DNA from: Amphibalanus amphitrite
Lineage: Eukaryota; Arthropoda; Thecostraca; Balanomorpha; Balanidae
Length of the DNA: 64,000 nucleotides
Assembly: GCF_019059575.1 (NCBI RefSeq)
Contig: NW_024881568.1
Coordinates: 1,171,310 to 1,235,309, forward strand
Reading direction: 5' to 3'
Shown here piece after piece: positions 60,418 to 64,000 of this stretch (within the stretch, counting starts at the first letter, position 1; the number at the start of each line of letters is the position of its first letter). Below the pieces are notes generated by a model. That model was not told the origin of the DNA. It saw only the letters and a list, made by a program, of their open reading frames with translations, and searched no databases. Made by a program: the position numbers and the translations under genes.

Positions 60418-61086
60418 GGTGGACCACCATGCCTTCGGCGATCAAATCCGTCGTTGGATATCGCTGGATGGACCATGGATAGGTTCGTCAATGCGTCTTC
60501 GCACTTCTTCGAAATCCTCCATTTTCCTTGTCATTTTCTCACGGGATTCCTAGGACGAGACCTGGAGTTCTGGGCTTAGGACCACGACTACCAGGTGGCA
60601 CGTGGCACTGTCTAGGCCCTGAAGATTGTCAATAATACTGCAGAGAGTGTACTGGCGCTTGTAATGACCTTCAACCGTAAAATAAGAAGTCAGAGTAGGG
60701 AAAACAGAAGCTGCTTCAGACGGTCAAGGAAGACCGGGAAGAGATTCCCGGATGCGAAGTAGATGACCGTCTTGAAGAAGTGAAGGCATCCCATGGGTGA
60801 ACCAAAAACATGTTTCAAGGATTGTCCTAGCTTTCCCAATTGACGTCCGGAGCCTGCTCAAGAATTATAACATTTCAATATTTTCTATTCAATTCTCAGA
60901 GCGCCATAAGTTTTCGATATATCGAGCCTTTGGCCAATAAATGCATTGTCATGAGGCAGCACTTCCACTTGCGGGAGGACTGTTATTTTTTGTATGCGGC
61001 GTCTACTAACTAAGTGGAACCGAAAAATGAACATGCTCAAGATTTATCATCAACTTTTAGTTTCACCATATAATTAGTGACGTACC

Positions 61087-61748
<662 letters not shown>

Positions 61749-63551
61749 CTATGCCAGCCCTAGCTCACGGCACATGACATTGCGCATGACAAACTTCTGA
61801 ATCTTCCCTGTCACCGTCTTGGGGAAATCGTCCCTGAACTGGATATAGCGCGGGACCTTGTAGTGTGCGATCCTGCCCTTGCAGAAGCTCCTGACGTCGT
61901 GCTCGGAGAGACAGCCGAGCTCTCTGGTTCTGACCCAGACCACCAGCTCCTCGCCCATCCTGTCATCAGGCACGCCGAACGCGTAGGCCTCCAGAATGTC
62001 CGGGTGGGTCATCAGGAAGTCCTCCACCTCCGTGGGGTAGATGTTTTCCCCTCCACGGATCACCATGTCCTTGGCACGTCCCACGATCTTGACGTAGCCA
62101 TCCTCGGTCATGGTTGCCACGTCGCCAGTGTGGAACCAGCCCGCGGCGCTCACACACTCGCGCGTCTTCGCCTCGTCGTCCCAGTAGCCGAGGAAGCGGT
62201 TGTAGCCGCGCATGCAGAGCTCGCCGGAGTGGCCGACCGGCAGCGTCCTGCCGTCGCCGCCCACCACCTTCACCTCGGAGTGGTCCAGCGGGAAGCCGAC
62301 GGTGCCGCAGCGGTGCTCCAGGTCGTCCGACGGGAAGCCGACTGTCAGCAGCGGGCTGGTTTCGGTCAGACCATAGCCGACCACCGCGTCACGCATGTTC
62401 AGGTCCTCGATCATGGAGCGCATCAGGTGGAAGGGCACCGGCGCGCCGGCCACGATGCCCGAGTACAGCGAGCTGAGGTCGTGGCGCTTCTGCTTGGCGA
62501 TGTTCACCATGTCCACATACATCGTGGGAGTGCCGTACATATGGGTGCACCTCTCGTCCTCTGTGGCCCGCATGGAGGCCTCGCCGTCGAACGCCTCCGA
62601 CGGGAAGACCAGGCAGTTGCCGTGCAGCGGGGCCAGCACGGAGCCGGCCACGCAGCCGAAACAGTGGTAGAGAGGCACCGACACACAGATCCGCACCCCG
62701 TCCCGCTCGTAACCTGCCCGGCGCGCCAGCTGGTGCATGTTGTTCACCATGTTGTGGTGCGACAGCGTGGCGCCCTTGGGCAGGCCCGTGGTGCCCGAGG
62801 TGAACTGGATGCTGCACGGGTCGTCACAGTCGACCTGCGCCTGGCGCCGCTCCAGCTCGCCGGAGAGCGACTCCATGCCGGCGTCGAGCAGGTCGTCGAA
62901 GCGCAGCACGCCGCGCCGCCGCTCGGGGCTGATCATGACGATGTCGCGCAGCTCGGGCAGCCGCTCGGAGCGGACCGTCAGCGGCACGCCGGCCTCTCCG
63001 TCCGCCAGCGCCGGCACCAGCTCCGTCAGCATCGTGTAGTAGTCGGACGTCCGGTAGCCGGCGGCGGCCACCAGCGTCCGGACGCCCACCTTCCGCAGAC
63101 AGTACTCCAGCTCGCGACTCTGGTACGCCTGGTTCACGTTCACCAGCACCAGGCCCGCCTTGGCCGCGGCGTACTGCGTCAGCTGCCACTCGTATATGTT
63201 GGTCGCCCAGATGCCGATCCGGTCCCCCTTCTCCAGTCCGAGCGAGAGGAAGCCCCTGGCCAGCCGGTCGGCCTCCTGCCGGACCTCGAGCCACGTCCTG
63301 CGGATGTCCTGATGGACGAACACGAGCGCCTCCTGCGAGCCGAACTCGCTGGCAGCCCGGTCCACGACGTCGCCCAGGGAGGTGTGCACCAGGGGCGCCG
63401 AGCCCGCGCAGTGGAGGTAGCTGTCGCGGAGGTGGGTGGCCGGAGCCCCCCGCCGCAGCGCGCCGGCGGCGGAGGAGGCGTGGCGCGAGTGGCCGACAGC
63501 CCTGCCAATCGCGCCACAGCACAGTTTGAGGCTCACCCTGCTTGCAATCAT
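61749..63551 (-). CDS. ACSF2: Medium-chain acyl-CoA synthetase family member 2 (mitochondrial), intronless
   Basis: Adenylate-forming enzyme that activates fatty acids to acyl-CoA via an acyl-AMP, expected in the mitochondrial matrix. The single ORF has 600 residues, close to the ~615 of vertebrate ACSF2. The N-terminal ~35 residues are rich in Arg, Ser and Ala without acids, a mitochondrial presequence. AMP-binding motifs in order: P-loop FTSGTTGLPKG (250-260), YGLTETSP (393-400), GWFHTGDVA (471-479), hinge region GRAKDMVIRGGENIYP (491-506), and catalytic Lys583 in TGKIQK. FPKTVTGKIQK and HYKVPRYI are typical of ACSF2. ATG 63551 is the first Met in the frame. There is no intron, although ACSF2 genes of other animals are split. 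The 569-codon antisense frame is a GC3 artefact. Confidence 0.93.
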   Translation of the reverse strand: MIASRVSLKLCCGAIGRAVGHSRHASSAAGALRRGAPATHLRDSYLHCAGSAPLVHTSLGDVVDRAASEFGSQEALVFVHQDIRRTWLEVRQEADRLARGFLSLGLEKGDRIGIWATNIYEWQLTQYAAAKAGLVLVNVNQAYQSRELEYCLRKVGVRTLVAAAGYRTSDYYTMLTELVPALADGEAGVPLTVRSERLPELRDIVMISPERRRGVLRFDDLLDAGMESLSGELERRQAQVDCDDPCSIQFTSGTTGLPKGATLSHHNMVNNMHQLARRAGYERDGVRICVSVPLYHCFGCVAGSVLAPLHGNCLVFPSEAFDGEASMRATEDERCTHMYGTPTMYVDMVNIAKQKRHDLSSLYSGIVAGAPVPFHLMRSMIEDLNMRDAVVGYGLTETSPLLTVGFPSDDLEHRCGTVGFPLDHSEVKVVGGDGRTLPVGHSGELCMRGYNRFLGYWDDEAKTRECVSAAGWFHTGDVATMTEDGYVKIVGRAKDMVIRGGENIYPTEVEDFLMTHPDILEAYAFGVPDDRMGEELVVWVRTRELGCLSEHDVRSFCKGRIAHYKVPRYIQFRDDFPKTVTGKIQKFVMRNVMCRELGLA

Positions 63552-64000
63552 CTTGGTTTGTTTGTACTCTAGTGCTGCAGTACCATGACAAGTTGCCTGC
63601 AGCAGTGGTTGATTGTTTCAGTCGTTTAGGTCTTTTGCTCTCCTAAGAAGGTTCACAGATCCTGCAATCAGACAAAAGACTTATCAGCAGAAAGCAGGCA
63701 AAACAGTTACAGATAGCATGTTCACAATAAGCCGTAGGTACCTATTCTTTACCCTGCATTCTCTCCCGGTAGATTTCCAGTGCATACCTACCAACGAGCA
63801 CAGCTAGGAACAAGGAGGGTTTTTAGTTTTTACCCTTTATTCGGGCATGAAGCCCTAATATTGATGCCGATTTGTTTGATCTAACTTGGCAACTGTTCGA
63901 TGTTCATATGTACGAGTCATGCTGACCTGTCCATCTAAAGCTGTGCCCGTTTGCGACAGAACGTAAACATGGCATATTTTCATAACATAAAACCGTACAC
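63552..64000. other. 5' flank of ACSF2, no gene recognised
   Basis: AT-rich; no TATA box within 60 bp of the ATG and no ORF of interest. Confidence 0.4.

Noticed and set aside
61863..63572. 569-codon plus-strand ORF opposite ACSF2
   Set aside because: Its translation has no motif and is rich in His, Arg, Ala and Val. It is the antisense shadow of a strongly GC3-biased gene.

Overview
This is a eukaryotic nuclear window, almost certainly from an arthropod. It has split genes with GT-AG introns, a Dop1R1-type dopamine receptor, an arthropod-style Cys-loop channel, and large AT-rich intergenic spaces filled with DNA-transposon debris, LINE tails and microsatellites. Coding exons are very GC-rich at third positions, which creates long meaningless antisense ORFs, while the flanking DNA is AT-rich. 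A crustacean is my best guess, but that is inference from the receptor and transposon flavour and is not proven by the sequence.

Six protein-coding loci can be supported, all on the minus strand. From left to right they are: (1) the 3'-running part of an eIF4G-like MIF4G gene (1-787, cut by the window edge); (2) an Asteroid/ASTE1-like XPG-family nuclease gene in five coding exons (1239-7580) with a probable 5' non-coding exon ending at 7835; (3) an intronless D1-like dopamine receptor (14581-15738); (4) an intronless Cys-loop ligand-gated channel (25149-26606); (5) ribosomal protein L24 in six coding exons (49148-55477), every junction phase-consistent; (6) an intronless ACSF2-type mitochondrial acyl-CoA ligase (61749-63551). 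The genes share no pathway; this is an ordinary mixed metazoan neighbourhood.

The accessory part is richer than the gene part. One family of about 1.2 kb elements has termini CCCGCGCC...GGCGCGGG, always flanked by TTAA (8876-10255, 21138-22316, 46191-47360, 5834-7009, with fragments elsewhere). Its interiors are packed with AGGTCA/TGACCT, the nuclear-receptor half-site. One copy is inserted in a CAGGGTTG-ended hAT-like element, and an unoccupied version of the same target lies at 57222-57392, so the insertion and its TTAA duplication can be read directly. Two further hAT elements (36385-38781 and 39047-40010) have perfect 8-bp target duplications and still encode decayed hAT dimerisation domains. 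Each hAT carries its own dense array of a short sub-terminal motif. A 3.6 kb TIR element (57522-61088) sits between two (TA)n tracts and appears to keep its own promoter, intron and a broken ORF. TA-flanked MITEs occupy intron 5 of RpL24, and intron 4 of RpL24 ends in an 11-copy minisatellite whose unit is a copy of the 3' splice-site region itself.

The remaining intergenic DNA holds tandem repeats, foldback palindromes, two 5'-truncated LINE tails and a series of CpG-dense islands a few kb apart with no recognisable ORF. No tRNA, rRNA, CRISPR or prokaryotic operon structure was seen.
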